From assembly GCF_002104995.1 (NCBI RefSeq), contig NW_024468304.1, positions 1 through 51,869 on the forward strand: a DNA stretch of 51,869 nucleotides, in the 5' to 3' direction. Both the position numbers and the translations under genes were made by a program. A model generated the notes under the pieces. It worked only from the letters and a program-made list of their open reading frames with translations. It was not told the origin of the DNA and did not search any database. Below, piece after piece: positions 21,552-30,115 of the stretch. The stretch comes from Linderina pennispora (lineage: Eukaryota; Kickxellomycota; Kickxellomycetes; Kickxellales; Kickxellaceae). Position 1 is the stretch's first letter; the number at the start of each line of letters is the position of its first letter.

Positions 21552-22617
21552 TCAAACTGCCTTCCATGTCCATGTTGAACCAATGCCTTGGCCACGGATC
21601 TTTTGCTGGGATTGGAGATACTGGTCGTCTGTCCTGAACTTGAACACGGACAGCTCCCTTTGTATATTGACCAAACGGAACTTTAGGTCGCAGCCAGGTG
21701 TCGCTGTTTCATGTCTAGCAAGATATCCACCCTCAACTGCGGCATTGAATTTAGTGCTGTCGACCTTGAGTTGGCGGATGACCTTGGCTAGTTCAGCAAT
21801 GGAATCGACTTCCTCATCATGCCCTTGATTATGTACCACGGCCAGTATCCCATTTTCGTTGCCAATGACCCTGAATTGGCTATATACGTGATGTATTCTG
21901 AAGAGATCGCAGAAGCTGGCCGATAGATGCTAGCATGTGGCTCGTGGATAGACATCCCAGACCATCGCACATAACGACGTGCTCTTGTTCCGTGATGATA
22001 TGTGGTTTGGCCGAGATAGGTAGATCTTAGCTGCGGTTCAGGATTACAAGATCAAAAGCTGTATTTCCAAATAAAATTGCTGTATCATCGATTCGACTCA
22101 CGAGTCGCCCGTCGATGCTGATGGTGTCTGTTAGTAAAAATACCCTATGTTGTCGCAGAAACCAAAATAGATAGACACCAATGCCCCAGGTAGAGCAGTG
22201 GTCTTTTGTATTGCTTCTTTGCATGTCTCGATGGTGTCAGAAATACCTTTGATGGCCTAATTCCATAGCGCCTTTAATGGCATAGATAGTAACGTGCAAT
22301 GGATCCGTTCTATACCACATGTTTTTTTGATCGCAAAGCAATGTGCGATTGTTTAATATTGCTTTACAGGGCTCCCTTTTTCCTCTGTCGTGATGTATAA
22401 CTAGCAAGCCGAGTGGAATTACCTTCGTACCTGCAACACATATCAGGTTAAGGGGTACAATGCATGGGCAGCTTCTCGGCGGTCTGCGCTAAATGGGTCT
22501 GCCAGCTTATCCAGCCTTCCAAACCACAATTTGAAGTGTGCGGATTGATCAGCAGCCTCTCAATGCATGGATATGCACATCTTGCATAGTCTATATTTGG
22601 ATTTGTAAAAATACTCA
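21552..22617 (-). pseudogene. eroded gene of unknown family
   Basis: Reading minus from an ATG at 22615-22617, coding-like segments appear one after another in different frames: DYARCAYPCIERLLIN and WISWQTHLAQTAEKLP (about 22440-22617); IPLGLLVIHHDRGKREPC (about 22360-22430); SDTIETCKEAIQKTTALPG (about 22170-22255); DTISIDGRLVSRIDDTAI (about 22050-22130); ITEQEHVVMCDGLGCLSTS (about 21930-22015); and NENGILAVVHNQGHDEEV with VDSTKFNAAVEGGYLARHE (21552-21880). Stops and frame changes separate the pieces, so the gene is dead or its exon structure is unusual. It sits between paralogues 2 and 3 of the tetraspan array, on the opposite strand. I do not recognise the family. Confidence 0.45.
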
Positions 22618-22695
22618 TTCGCCGAGGCTTGACGCTTGGTGAACTGCAGCTATTATCAAATATCTTGTCTAAAAATAGATTGGCTCACGTAAAGT

Positions 22696-22740
22696 GCAAG
22701 AGCAAGAGCAAGAGCAAGAGCAAGAGCAAGAGCAGGAGCA
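22696..22740. repeat. hexanucleotide microsatellite (CAAGAG)n
   Basis: About seven tandem CAAGAG units, the last with an A to G change, in the spacer upstream of the third tetraspan gene. Confidence 0.85.
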
Positions 22741-22818
22741 TTTCTCGTTACATCATGGGCCAGGTCTTTGATAGACGCAGGCTGCCAGCCCACTGCCATG
22801 CATAGTTGACATGTCAGC

Positions 22819-22848
22819 TGTCTGTTGTCTTTAAATAGATAACAGACA
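22819..22848 (+). promoter_or_regulatory. 12-bp inverted repeat around TTAAAT in the paralogue 3 promoter
   Basis: TGTCTGTTGTCT, then TTAAAT, then AGATAACAGACA: two arms matching at 11 of 12 positions around a TATA-like core, about 125-150 bp upstream of the ATG at 22970. It could be a dimeric transcription-factor site overlapping the TATA element, or a chance hairpin. Confidence 0.4.
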
Positions 22849-22969
22849 ACCCCTGCTTGCCGCGGTCCTCACTTCAATCACTCCAAGCTCCATTTCTTTC
22901 TCCCCTCCCCTCTCGTATACTTTCATTCCATATACATTTCGCTTCCTATTTTTGCCATATTAAACCCAC

Positions 22970-23617
22970 ATGTCACGTCGCAGCTACTCGATCATCCTCT
23001 TCGTGTTTATCCTACTACAGGTGATTGTGTCAATGGCAGAGTTCGGCCTGCTGGTCGGCAACCGGGCATACATTGGCAAGCACCTGCCATACACATCTGG
23101 CTGGATGAACATATACAAGTGGGTGATATCCCCGGCATCATTTGCAGCATCCATAGCCCTCCTGTACTTTAGCAGCAAGTCGTTGAGCGGGCGCACCGAT
23201 GGACTTGGCGAAAAAGCAATTCAGCGTAACAGCTTCACAAACCGCAAGCGCAAGCGCAGTGGCCGGTCAGTCGAGTTCTACGCTGCTATCGTCTCCTTGC
23301 TGTTTGCTGGCGCTTGGTCTGTTGTTCTTGCGTTCCAAGTGCGCTACAAGCTCGATGCAACTGCCGGTAATGACTTCAAGTATCCATTGGATACAGGTCT
23401 CTTCTTGAACCACAAGTGCAGCGAAGCGCCATTCTCGCTCAACAGCCATGGTACGAATGCCTGTCGGCTAATGCTGGCCGAGTCAGCTAGTACACTGGTC
23501 TGCCTGGCCCTGTGGGGAGTGATGTTCATTGCCTCCATGCTGCTCGGGTTGACAGCAGCCCGCCGTCGCTCGCGGAGCGTCCGGAGGATGAAAGGGAAGA
23601 TGGTGGACAACAGCTAA
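22970..23617 (+). CDS. four-TM MARVEL-like membrane protein, paralogue 3 (215 aa)
   Basis: This is the third member of the tandem family. Four TM segments are at about residues 6-28, 50-68, 102-122 and 172-195. The TM3-TM4 loop contains FKYPLDTGLFLNHKC, then a cysteine 15 residues on, and RLMLAES. It differs by a longer basic loop between TM2 and TM3 (RKRKRSGR) and an Arg-rich tail (RRRSRSVRRMKGK), both expected on the cytosolic side. It is separated from paralogue 2 by the eroded unknown gene. Start MSRRSYSIILF at 22970 is the first ATG, and the promoter has a TATA-like element. Confidence 0.78.
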   Translation: MSRRSYSIILFVFILLQVIVSMAEFGLLVGNRAYIGKHLPYTSGWMNIYKWVISPASFAASIALLYFSSKSLSGRTDGLGEKAIQRNSFTNRKRKRSGRSVEFYAAIVSLLFAGAWSVVLAFQVRYKLDATAGNDFKYPLDTGLFLNHKCSEAPFSLNSHGTNACRLMLAESASTLVCLALWGVMFIASMLLGLTAARRRSRSVRRMKGKMVDNS

Positions 23618-23785
23618 ATTAATACTAACAGCTGCTCAGCGTGTCAGTTTGTAAATTCCAACATAAATCTAGCTGCCTTGCTCCAAAGTCGAGCATGTGG
23701 CTTTATTGGAAGTTTGGTTAGAAATAAATGTGTAGCTTAATCTTTACTCCTTTATCTTTCATATATATGATTTTATAGTCCAAAA

Positions 23786-25246
23786 CATGTGGGGCTGGGT
23801 CGCAGATTTAACATTAAAGCGATTTAAGGAACATGGTGATTGAGGATTCCACGGAATGGCGACAACAGATGGTGTAACGATATGCATTTTGTTGCAAGAT
23901 AAGGTACCTAAGGCTGTGCTGCAGTAGATGCTGATGCTGTGGGAGGCGATGCTACAGGCGATGTTGCAGGAGGTGGTGCTGTGAGAGGCAATACTATAGC
24001 TGACTGTCGCTATATCCACCAAATCCCACAGCCAGAGCTGCAGAATCTGAAAGGCCGTTGTGTATTCATCGATCCAGGTCGGGGCGATTTACTATACATG
24101 ATGCACGAAAATAGCAGCAATGGGAAAGAGGGTGAAAAATGCTCTACCGCTACACACGGCAGCAGCGCAATAAGGAGCTCAAGCTGCGCCATTATGACAG
24201 GATTCGTCAGGCTACAAAGGATCAAGTCCCAGAAGATGCTGTCTGCAGAGCAGAGGCAGAGCTTTCCAAGCACTGCTGCCGGACCCTTAGCCCAGCAAAA
24301 TTCCGTGCCTACGTTGCTGCCCGTGCATCTGTGCGGTGTGTCCTAGCACCGTTTTATGCCAGCACGATGACAGCACGAAGGTTACCAGAGCAGCAGCTCA
24401 CTAAGTCAAACAAGCAGCACCAGAGGCGCTGGAAGACCCATCCAGGTGTCAGTACCAGTCCCAAGGTGTACCCGCTTCACCGCAAGCTGCGCCTTGATTC
24501 ATTCATGAACCAGGCCCGTGCAGACCACAGGCTTGCTGCGAAACTCCGGAGCAAGTTCGGTCCAGATCCAGTGCTGATCATGGGCAATTGGAGTGCGGCG
24601 ATGGCCCGACACCATGCGCCGATTCGTGGCAAGGGATGGCGCGACAAGTTCAAGCACCATGGCTTTGAGGTCTATCTGATCGACGAATTCCGGACATCGT
24701 CGATGTGCCCGTTCTGCTGTGAAAAGCCGCTGCAGACATTCCGGCATGTTCCCAACCCGCGGCCCTACCAGAGATCGAAGAACCCAACTGTGAAGTGCCA
24801 TGGCCTTCTCCGCTGTACAAGCGAGTCATGTAAGCGGGCCATGGCACAATACAGGCGGGCCTATTCGTCTCGACTCTTGAACCGCAATCTTGCAGCAGTT
24901 CTAAACTTCAGACTCGTTTTCCAGTCACTCTGTGGTTCAGGCAGTATTCCTGAACGGTTCCGTCGCTTTACGGCCATTGTTGCCAATGCTTCTGGCACCA
25001 CTCCTGAAACAAAGAGGCCGCGCAAGAGGCGTGCAGCAGCAGGCGATTCTGCTGCCAGCAGCAGCGAGCCAGCGCTGAAGCGCCTGCGCTGAGCAGGCCA
25101 TCAAGATGGGAGATGTCCATGATCGCCACTGCATCAACAACCATCCGACAAGTTCAAATGACCGGTTCGCCGTAATGCTCTTATTGGCGTGTCAACCCAT
25201 GCTGACTAGCAGCCAAGCTCGCATAACGAGTAGAGTAATTCTAGTA
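23786..25246 (+). mobile_element. Fanzor element copy 1 (5'-truncated)
   Basis: Homology to copy 2 (minus, 29994-32719) begins abruptly at about 23786 and runs to CTAG at 25241-25244 followed by TA. The first half of the protein-coding region is missing. The terminal hairpin-like GCTCGCATAACGAG at 25217-25230 is slightly eroded compared with copy 2. The end lies 28 bp from the stop codon of the convergent 633-aa gene. Confidence 0.75.
23939..25092 (+). pseudogene. Fanzor (eukaryotic TnpB-like) nuclease, truncated and broken
   Basis: The RuvC-I segment VFIDPGRGD (Asp codon 24071-24073), the Glu-bearing LIDEFRTSSMCPFC (Glu codon 24685-24687) with its zinc-binding cysteines, and the RuvC-III region LLNRNLAAVLN are all visible, which is the Fanzor/TnpB nuclease layout. 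Fanzors are RNA-guided DNA nucleases carried by eukaryotic transposons. Here the N-terminal half is absent, an A5 run at 24135-24139 (A6 in copy 2) shifts the frame, and the RuvC-III catalytic Asp is Asn (codon 24886-24888; Asp in copies 2 and 3). The protein ends in a basic tail (KRPRKRRAAAG...KRLR) that may serve for nuclear import. Confidence 0.75.
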
Positions 25247-25274
25247 CAGAAATAATATCAATTGAATGTGCTAT

Positions 25275-27176
25275 CTAAACACAGCCCTTGTCGCCGCCGT
25301 AGTAGCGCAGGTATGAATTGTACAGAATGTACTGCATGGGCTCGGACAGTACACGCTTCTGTTTCGGCTTGGCACGCTGCATGCGGCTGCCGGCAGACTG
25401 GTGCCGACTGCCGTGCAGTGTGCCAGCAACATCCTCAAACCGGTCATCCTCGTCGCTGTTAGCGTCGTCCTCGTTGCGATAGCGCTGCTGGCCGCCGGCC
25501 ATCTCCTTTAGCGATGACAGAGCCAGAGCCGAGGTGGGCCGCATCGGGCAGCGACTGAGGATATCCCAGTAATCAGCACTCTTGCTGCTGTTGCTACCAT
25601 CGCGCATGCCTCCATCGCAATGGCCCCAGGCAGATTCAGAGCTGCTGGCAGTGGTGTACATGTCCACATCATACCTCGCTTCACATGCATATCCGCCCAT
25701 CATGCGGCTAAGCTTTGGCATGTATTGCATGTTGTGCACGGGCAGTACGCGCTTGGGCCACCACCGCCGCACTTTGGCCGTAGCCGTCTGCAGCTGCGAC
25801 TTGCCGCACTTCACTGTGGATCCGCGCCCGATTCCCTCGTCATCGTCGCTGCTGCTGTTGCTATCAGACGAGACCCGCTGGCCCAGAAACACCAGGTCGT
25901 CGTAGTCAAATACGTCGTCATCGGCGCCGTGGTACAGCTGATGATGGTGCTGGGGTGCACTGCCCATGCCCTCTGAATATCCAGGCGAGTCGAGTGCATC
26001 GAACAGACTGTGTAGGTTCATCTCTACAGACTGCTTTTCGCACAGCGACGATGGCTCGTGACCGCCCATCGAGCCAGAGTCAGACAGAGTAACCGCTGAT
26101 GACCCAGACGAGATCGTCGAGCTTGATGACGAGTGGCCAGAACCTGATGGTGGCAATTCGCCCCTGCCCATCTCTGTGTCATCGAGCCGGGCACCAAACA
26201 TGCGGTCGATCGACTCAGAGAGCAGCCCGCTGCTGTCCTCGCCCATCGTCCAGGCCTCATGCAAACTGTTGCCAGATGAGCCCGACGACGAACCCGACGA
26301 CAGCGACGACGAGCTGGAGCAAGCCGTCCCCGAGTACTGCTCGTGTAGGTCCTCGAGACTCAGCAACCGGAAGCCGGCCGACGGAGAAAGCGACGCACTG
26401 CCATTCGCCAGCTTCTCGCTGAAATCATTAGCCATGGACTCCGTAGTTGCCTGCTCTACAGCCTCCGCACTATTCTCTGCGGCAGGCGGGGGGTTCGATC
26501 CCGCACGGTGCTTCCCACGCTGGCTCTGGCTCTGGGCCTTTCGCCCACGTGCACGCGATAGATGGCGTGTAAACCGGTGCCGGAAATCAAACAAACCAGC
26601 GTTGCTCCCCTGGGCCAGCAGCACCGTCTCGTTCTCGGTCTTCTCAAGCCCGCTTTCCAGCGCCGTCATCTCCTCAGCTCCAACTACTGATGCATAGTTG
26701 ATGTCTAGCGACTGCAGAGACTTGCTAGCCATCGGCAGCTCGTCGCTGCCGACCGCCAAAGGCGCGGTATAGGTTTCTGCGGATGGTAGATTGGCGCATG
26801 ACGACGATTTTTTAAACAGCCGGATCCGACCACTGCCACTGCTGCTGGCTGCCTTGTGCTCGATAGCGAGCTGTGACCGCGCCAGCATCTGCGACATCCC
26901 AAAATCGTCGTCCTCAATGACTATCGAATCACCGTCATCCATATCATCAGTGCTCAGGTCGAACTCCACAGACATGGGGGTTGACAGTGCCTGCGGTGGG
27001 CTGCGCCGGAGCAATGAGCCGCGCAGCAGATCTCGCGCTCCCAGCCCGTGCTGGTGTCCATGGACTGTTGATCTTGAAGAGGCCGCCTTGTCGCTGCCGG
27101 CGCTGTCAATGTTCTGCATATGTTGCTCTAGTGCAGTATAATGGTCTGCTGCCATTACCGATTCTACCGTGCCCAT
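25275..27176 (-). CDS. Ser-rich, largely disordered protein of unknown function (633 aa)
   Basis: A single open frame from ATG at 27174-27176 to TAA at 25275. It is rich in Ser/Gly/Asp runs (SSSSSLSSGSSSGSSG near residue 290), acidic stretches and many SP/TP sites, with islands of order: RHRFTRHLSRARGRK near 205, DVFDYDDLVFLGQRV near 430, RRWWPKRVLPVHNMQYMPKL near 480, and a hydrophobic C-terminal helix (PMQYILYNSYLRYYGG). The C-terminal motif and the VFLGQRV block look like conserved docking peptides, suggesting a phosphorylated regulatory or scaffold protein. No signal peptide or TM. No family recognised. Its 3' end abuts Fanzor copy 1. Confidence 0.75.
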   Translation of the reverse strand: MGTVESVMAADHYTALEQHMQNIDSAGSDKAASSRSTVHGHQHGLGARDLLRGSLLRRSPPQALSTPMSVEFDLSTDDMDDGDSIVIEDDDFGMSQMLARSQLAIEHKAASSSGSGRIRLFKKSSSCANLPSAETYTAPLAVGSDELPMASKSLQSLDINYASVVGAEEMTALESGLEKTENETVLLAQGSNAGLFDFRHRFTRHLSRARGRKAQSQSQRGKHRAGSNPPPAAENSAEAVEQATTESMANDFSEKLANGSASLSPSAGFRLLSLEDLHEQYSGTACSSSSSLSSGSSSGSSGNSLHEAWTMGEDSSGLLSESIDRMFGARLDDTEMGRGELPPSGSGHSSSSSTISSGSSAVTLSDSGSMGGHEPSSLCEKQSVEMNLHSLFDALDSPGYSEGMGSAPQHHHQLYHGADDDVFDYDDLVFLGQRVSSDSNSSSDDDEGIGRGSTVKCGKSQLQTATAKVRRWWPKRVLPVHNMQYMPKLSRMMGGYACEARYDVDMYTTASSSESAWGHCDGGMRDGSNSSKSADYWDILSRCPMRPTSALALSSLKEMAGGQQRYRNEDDANSDEDDRFEDVAGTLHGSRHQSAGSRMQRAKPKQKRVLSEPMQYILYNSYLRYYGGDKGCV

Positions 27177-27850
27177 CTGTGCGGTGGTTCCTATGCTCGT
27201 TGCTTCGGGTGCAATGCTTGTTGTGCTGCTGTTATGTGTGCTGATGGCCGTAACCGGTAGGAGTGGCCACGCAAGGTCGAGCGAAATGTAGTCAAACTAT
27301 ATCGTGTAAGGTGGATAAAGGGAGCTCTGAGATACCGTGCAAGTAAGGTGTGTAAAAGGAGGGGTATCAATTAGAAATGTGCAGCGGGCACAGAGGAGGC
27401 ATGAAAATGAGGAGAAATAGAGTTTTGCCTGTGCGTTTCAGCAAGTCAGAACGAGCCGCATGCTCCTCTGGACAGCAAATAGCTTATATAAAGTCAGCAG
27501 CGTTCCTTAGTGTGGAGAAGCAGGGAGGGCCACGACTCTACGCTATCAGCCCAAGGGTTAATGGCCTCCTCTCTAGCTTCCAACACGCTGAAAAGGGGGA
27601 ATGCGGGGAGCGCAGCGAAAGTTTTCTGTCAATTTGAACATTGCGCCCACACCTCCACTTCAATAAAACAGTTACTTCTCGTCTGGACAGCCTGTGTGGG
27701 GGGAGAGACAAGAGTAGACGGATCACTGGTTCGTATGAGACAAACACTAGTCTCACACAAGCTGCTGCTACGTTTACTATCTCTCCTGCCCGCCACCGCA
27801 GAGACAAAATGTTCTACCCTCCGGTAAAGTAGCATCTGAACACAGCCCTT
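27177..27850. other. promoter and spacer upstream of the Ser-rich gene
   Basis: No supported gene. Short frames on both strands at 27377-27835 lack motifs. Confidence 0.3.
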
Positions 27851-27859
27851 ACAGTCACG

Positions 27860-28821
27860 CTAAGAACCAGTATATAGCATGCAAGCAGATGATTAGCAGT
27901 CTGGGCGTGCCAGCGACTTACCTGTTCAAAATGCATGTCGATGATGTCCGCTGGAAGCTCGATTACAACATGCTCCTACAGCATGACAGAAAAAGGCGGA
28001 AAATGCGCATGCACACCAAAGCATGTGCTTTTCGTATTTAGCAATTAATGGTGTACGCGTCGCCAGGCATTACCCATGAGGACCTGCATGTTGCACAAGC
28101 ATGACACCTACCGGTGGACCACGTATTAACAATCTATCGCGCCACGGCAGCTACAAGAACAAAAGGCGTTAGGATTGAGACAAACACGCAGGAAAAAAGG
28201 TCGCTTGTTTCGAGGAAAGAGCAGGGAAAACAAGTAGCCCTCTGCCGGCTGTCCAGTCCAGCCAATACAGCTGAGGGGTGTTGCAGGACAGGCAAGGCAC
28301 CAGTTACTAGCTCTACCAACACCACCGGCCCTGCCAGACTTATTGCCTAGCTGGTAATGTGCTGCAGCCAGCCTCGGTATCATTCACTGGCCAGCTGCCT
28401 TCCGCCACACATCGGCAGCAAATATTAGCGAAATAGCTCTCAGCTACTGCGCGGGCTTGCTCTGGCCTCTTTCCTTCTATCTATACACATGCTGTATGCT
28501 GTATGCTGCCCTTACCTTCTTCTGGCCAAACTCTGCAATAGCCGATATAACAAATTGGTTGTACACGTCCAGCAGGAGCCATATCAATGACCTCCGCTTA
28601 TGACGCTGTGTGCTGCTGGACAACCGCCATCCCGGGTCCAGAACAGACATGCTCCACTTTCGAGCCGCGCGCTCCACCATCATATACAGCGACCAAGTGC
28701 ACACCGCCGATATGTACAGCGTGGCTCGCAGAAGCCATATTCGCGGCAGCGACGTTCCCCCGCCCGCACCGCGCCCGCCGCCCATCCCCGGCAAGTAGTC
28801 GCCAGGAAGTATTGTGGGCAT
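27860..28821 (-). CDS. possible multi-exon membrane protein (structure uncertain)
   Basis: Reading minus from ATG at 28819-28821, a first exon encodes a Gly-rich start, a hydrophobic segment (IWLLRATLYISAVCTWSLYM) and RRSLIWLLLDVYNQFVISAI, and ends FGQKK at a good donor (GTAAGG near 28513). A 54-nt exon near 27925-27980, flanked by a TGTAG acceptor and a GTAAGT donor, reads HVVIELPADIIDMHFEQ in phase 0. It is followed by a plausible 62-nt intron with a CTAAT branch. A possible 39-nt exon (LPWRDRLLIRG) lies near 28110-28150. The pieces are consistent in phase, but the 3' end was not found. The family is not recognised, and the model could be wrong or represent a decayed gene. Confidence 0.3.
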
Positions 28822-29256
28822 TTCGAAGCCAGTTAAAAAATAAGGGTCTCCCGGAATTAAGGGGTAGAATTATTATAAATTAGAAGCTAAAAAGTATACA
28901 GGAAAATTGAAATTGGGAAAAGAAAAAAGGTCCAGGTCCCGCGTTGCTCCGAGCGCTTTTGACCAGCGAGGGATTCGCCTTTTTGGGTTCACAATGAGCA
29001 AGCGACCGCGGCTAGTTTCGCATATTTTTAGGCTGCGCTTGTGCGACCCAAGTCGACCCCTCCAAGCGGTACACCGCTATAGACTGTGCAAGGCGCTGTA
29101 GGGCGACTGCTGAGGATTCGAGTGCACAGCAGATAATAATAGCTGCGGACTTTGGCCAGTGTTGGGGCTAGCGCATGTACTATTGGGCAAGCTCATACAT
29201 AGAACCTGCCTGGAGATTCCGCCACATTGTCCCGCAGTACTTTCTAGTCTGAGCAC
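28822..29256. other. spacer with no supported gene
   Basis: Includes the presumed promoter of the minus-strand exon ending at 28821 (AT-rich around 28860-28880). No reading frame or repeat is convincing. Confidence 0.3.
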
Positions 29257-29634
29257 CTATTGCCTGGAGATCATTGCGTTGACAGCATGCGCATACGACT
29301 GGCTGAGGCGGGTGAGAAGGAAATCTACTGTGATCTGGCCGTTAGGATCTTTGATGGCCTCGGCGCGCGCCTTGGTGTTCAGGCCCTCCATCACCTTGTA
29401 CAGCGACTCGCGGTAATCGTACTCGGCAAAGTCGTTATTGAGGCCCTTTGCTGTGTCCTTGTCTTCCAGGAACTCGGCCAGCTTGATATAGATTGTGCGC
29501 TCGTTGGGTGTGCCAGTGTTGACTTTGGCCAGCTGCTGTCCAAGCGTGTAAAACAGGACCTTTTGCTGGAGCGACCATGTGGCAGCAGTCAGTTGAGTAA
29601 ACAATGCAAATAGCGCTATAGTACGAAACCACAT
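29257..29634 (-). CDS. small secreted protein (125 aa), unknown function
   Basis: Start at ATG 29632-29634, chosen because a clean signal peptide (MWFRTIALFALFTQLTAA) follows at once; the 21 residues above it in frame are leader. The mature part (about 107 aa) is helical and charged, without cysteines, and shows no family motif. A TATATAAA box on the minus strand at 29702-29709, about 70 bp upstream, supports expression. The size and signal peptide fit a secreted effector-like or cell-wall-associated protein, but this is inference. Fanzor copy 2 ends about 360 bp upstream of it. Confidence 0.6.
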   Translation of the reverse strand: MWFRTIALFALFTQLTAATWSLQQKVLFYTLGQQLAKVNTGTPNERTIYIKLAEFLEDKDTAKGLNNDFAEYDYRESLYKVMEGLNTKARAEAIKDPNGQITVDFLLTRLSQSYAHAVNAMISRQ

Positions 29635-29701
29635 AGTGTTGAAGGTGAGCAAAGGTATGATGTTGGCAGTCTGCAGAAATGCCTTTGAACATATCATGTC
29701 G

Positions 29702-29709
29702 TTTATATA
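29702..29709 (-). promoter_or_regulatory. TATA box for the 125-aa secreted protein gene
   Basis: TATATAAA on the minus strand, about 70 bp before the ATG at 29634. Confidence 0.5.
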
Positions 29710-30115
29710 GCAAGGCTAGGGTGGGAGTGTAATGAATACATGTGTCAGGTGTGGCTATTACTGCTCCAGTGTGGGATAGCCATTGACAAACAAATAGTGT
29801 GGAGCAGCTATCACCATTGAAACATGAATAAAGGTGAGAATGAAGTGAAGAACCCTCGCTTGGCAATCGATAAACGGGATTGAGGGATAGTGCTTCTTGA
29901 GGCCAGCGATTGTTTTCTGGATGCTATAGAACTACACCTTAAATGGCAAGCATTTATAGACAATGTATACCATCGGCATCTCTTGAGGTCTTACTAGAAA
30001 TACTCTGCTCGCGATGCGAGCTCGGCTGCTAGTCAGCATGGGTTGACACGTCGATAAGGGCATCACGGCGAACCGGTCATTTGAACGTGTCGGATGGTTG
30101 TTGGTGCAATGTCGA

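Noticed and set aside
21499-21828. 109-codon plus-strand frame
   Set aside because: Antisense to the eroded minus-strand gene, whose segments are more coding-like.
26486-26500. tRNA B-box-like GGTTCGATCCC
   Set aside because: Lies inside the 633-aa coding frame; no matching A box or cloverleaf around it.
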